From NCBI GenBank assembly GCA_025454075.1, contig JALOPD010000011.1, positions 1 through 31,278 on the forward strand: DNA of 31,278 nucleotides, read 5' to 3'. The notes beneath the pieces were generated by a model. The model was given only the letters and a program-made list of their open reading frames with translations, was not told where the DNA came from and ran no database searches. Positions 31,205 through 31,278 of this stretch are shown here, one piece after another. The stretch is from Desulfobacterales bacterium. GTDB lineage: Bacteria; Desulfobacterota; Desulfobacteria; Desulfobacterales; UBA2174_A. Position numbers and translations under genes: made by a program. Within the stretch, counting starts at the first letter, position 1; every line of letters begins with the position of its first letter.

Positions 31205-31278
31205 ATGGCCAAAGCATTGCTGCTGAAAAATGACGACTTCGTAAAAAACCTAACCTCTGCGTTGCGCTTCATCCCGCG
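31205..31278 (+). CDS. Possible start of the next gene in the pilin operon (partial, uncertain)
   Basis: An open frame starting ATG at 31205 (MAKALLLKND) runs 24 codons to the window edge. It has no clear ribosome-binding site and no prepilin signature in the visible part. A PilX-like gene would be expected here, but this does not resemble one yet. Confidence 0.25.
   Translation, partial: MAKALLLKNDDFVKNLTSALRFIP

Noticed and set aside
1..31278. CRISPR arrays, insertion sequences or prophage genes
   Set aside because: No regularly spaced direct repeats, transposase, integrase or phage structural motifs were found; the only sizeable repeats are the inverted ones listed.

Overview
The window (31,278 bp, GC-rich, densely coding) looks like chromosome from a sulfate-reducing bacterium of the Desulfobacterota (former Deltaproteobacteria). 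The main reason is the left end: on the minus strand it carries dsrM-K-J-O-P, the membrane redox complex of dissimilatory sulfite reduction. Around it lie ordinary housekeeping genes whose order resembles other Gram-negative delta-type genomes. No dsrAB, transposase, phage gene, tRNA, rRNA or CRISPR array is visible.

Layout. (1) 1-5052, minus strand: a stand-alone RsbRD_N-like gene followed by dsrM, dsrK, dsrJ, dsrO and dsrP (dsrP runs off the left edge). Gaps are tiny or overlapping after dsrM. A strong sigma70-type promoter (5147-5175) faces this operon and sits back to back with an equally good promoter (5191-5218) for a rightward group: a pyruvate-kinase-C-like protein, a zinc-ribbon protein and the tRNA methyltransferase TrmL. 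(2) 6801-18551, plus strand: clpB; a DHH phosphoesterase overlapping a metallo-beta-lactamase hydrolase; siroheme synthase (precorrin-2 dehydrogenase), a CcsA-type cytochrome c assembly protein and hemA; fabD; dksA overlapping a PHP phosphoesterase; rnc; and an Elp3-like radical SAM protein. The heme, siroheme and cytochrome c genes fit the needs of the Dsr system (siroheme for DsrAB, c hemes for DsrJ, b hemes for DsrM). (3) 18588-21017, minus: penicillin-binding protein 1A, convergent with the radical SAM gene across a 36-bp gap filled by a bidirectional terminator. (4) 21416-26103, plus: hisI-hisG, a class I aminotransferase, engB and era. (5) 26162-28801, minus: a large NdvB-like membrane protein joining a GH17 transglycosylase domain to a GT2 beta-glucan synthase domain. 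(6) 29487-31278, plus: minor (pseudo)pilin genes of the fimT/pilV/pilW type, running off the right edge.

The most interesting non-coding material is between the beta-glucan synthase and the pilin genes (28802-29486). On the minus strand there is a good sigma70 promoter, about 170 nt of structured sequence with seven GGA motifs, and an intrinsic terminator: either a free-standing sRNA (possibly CsrA-binding) or an attenuating leader of the glucan synthase. On the plus strand there is a near-consensus sigma54 promoter (29380-29395) with a CCTAGG dyad about 155 bp upstream of the predicted start, in the right place for an enhancer-binding protein. This would place the two surface-structure loci under separate, condition-dependent control from one intergenic region.

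Other structures not explained by genes: a perfect 38-bp inverted repeat (24767-24804/24956-24993) with a REP-like hairpin in each arm and a short partial relative at 12158-12202; perfect inverted repeats overlapping the stop codons of the siroheme synthase gene and hisG; a stem over the ribosome-binding site of the aminotransferase; and nested inverted repeats upstream of the PBP1A gene. All function calls rest on reading motifs by eye; no database search or folding program was available.
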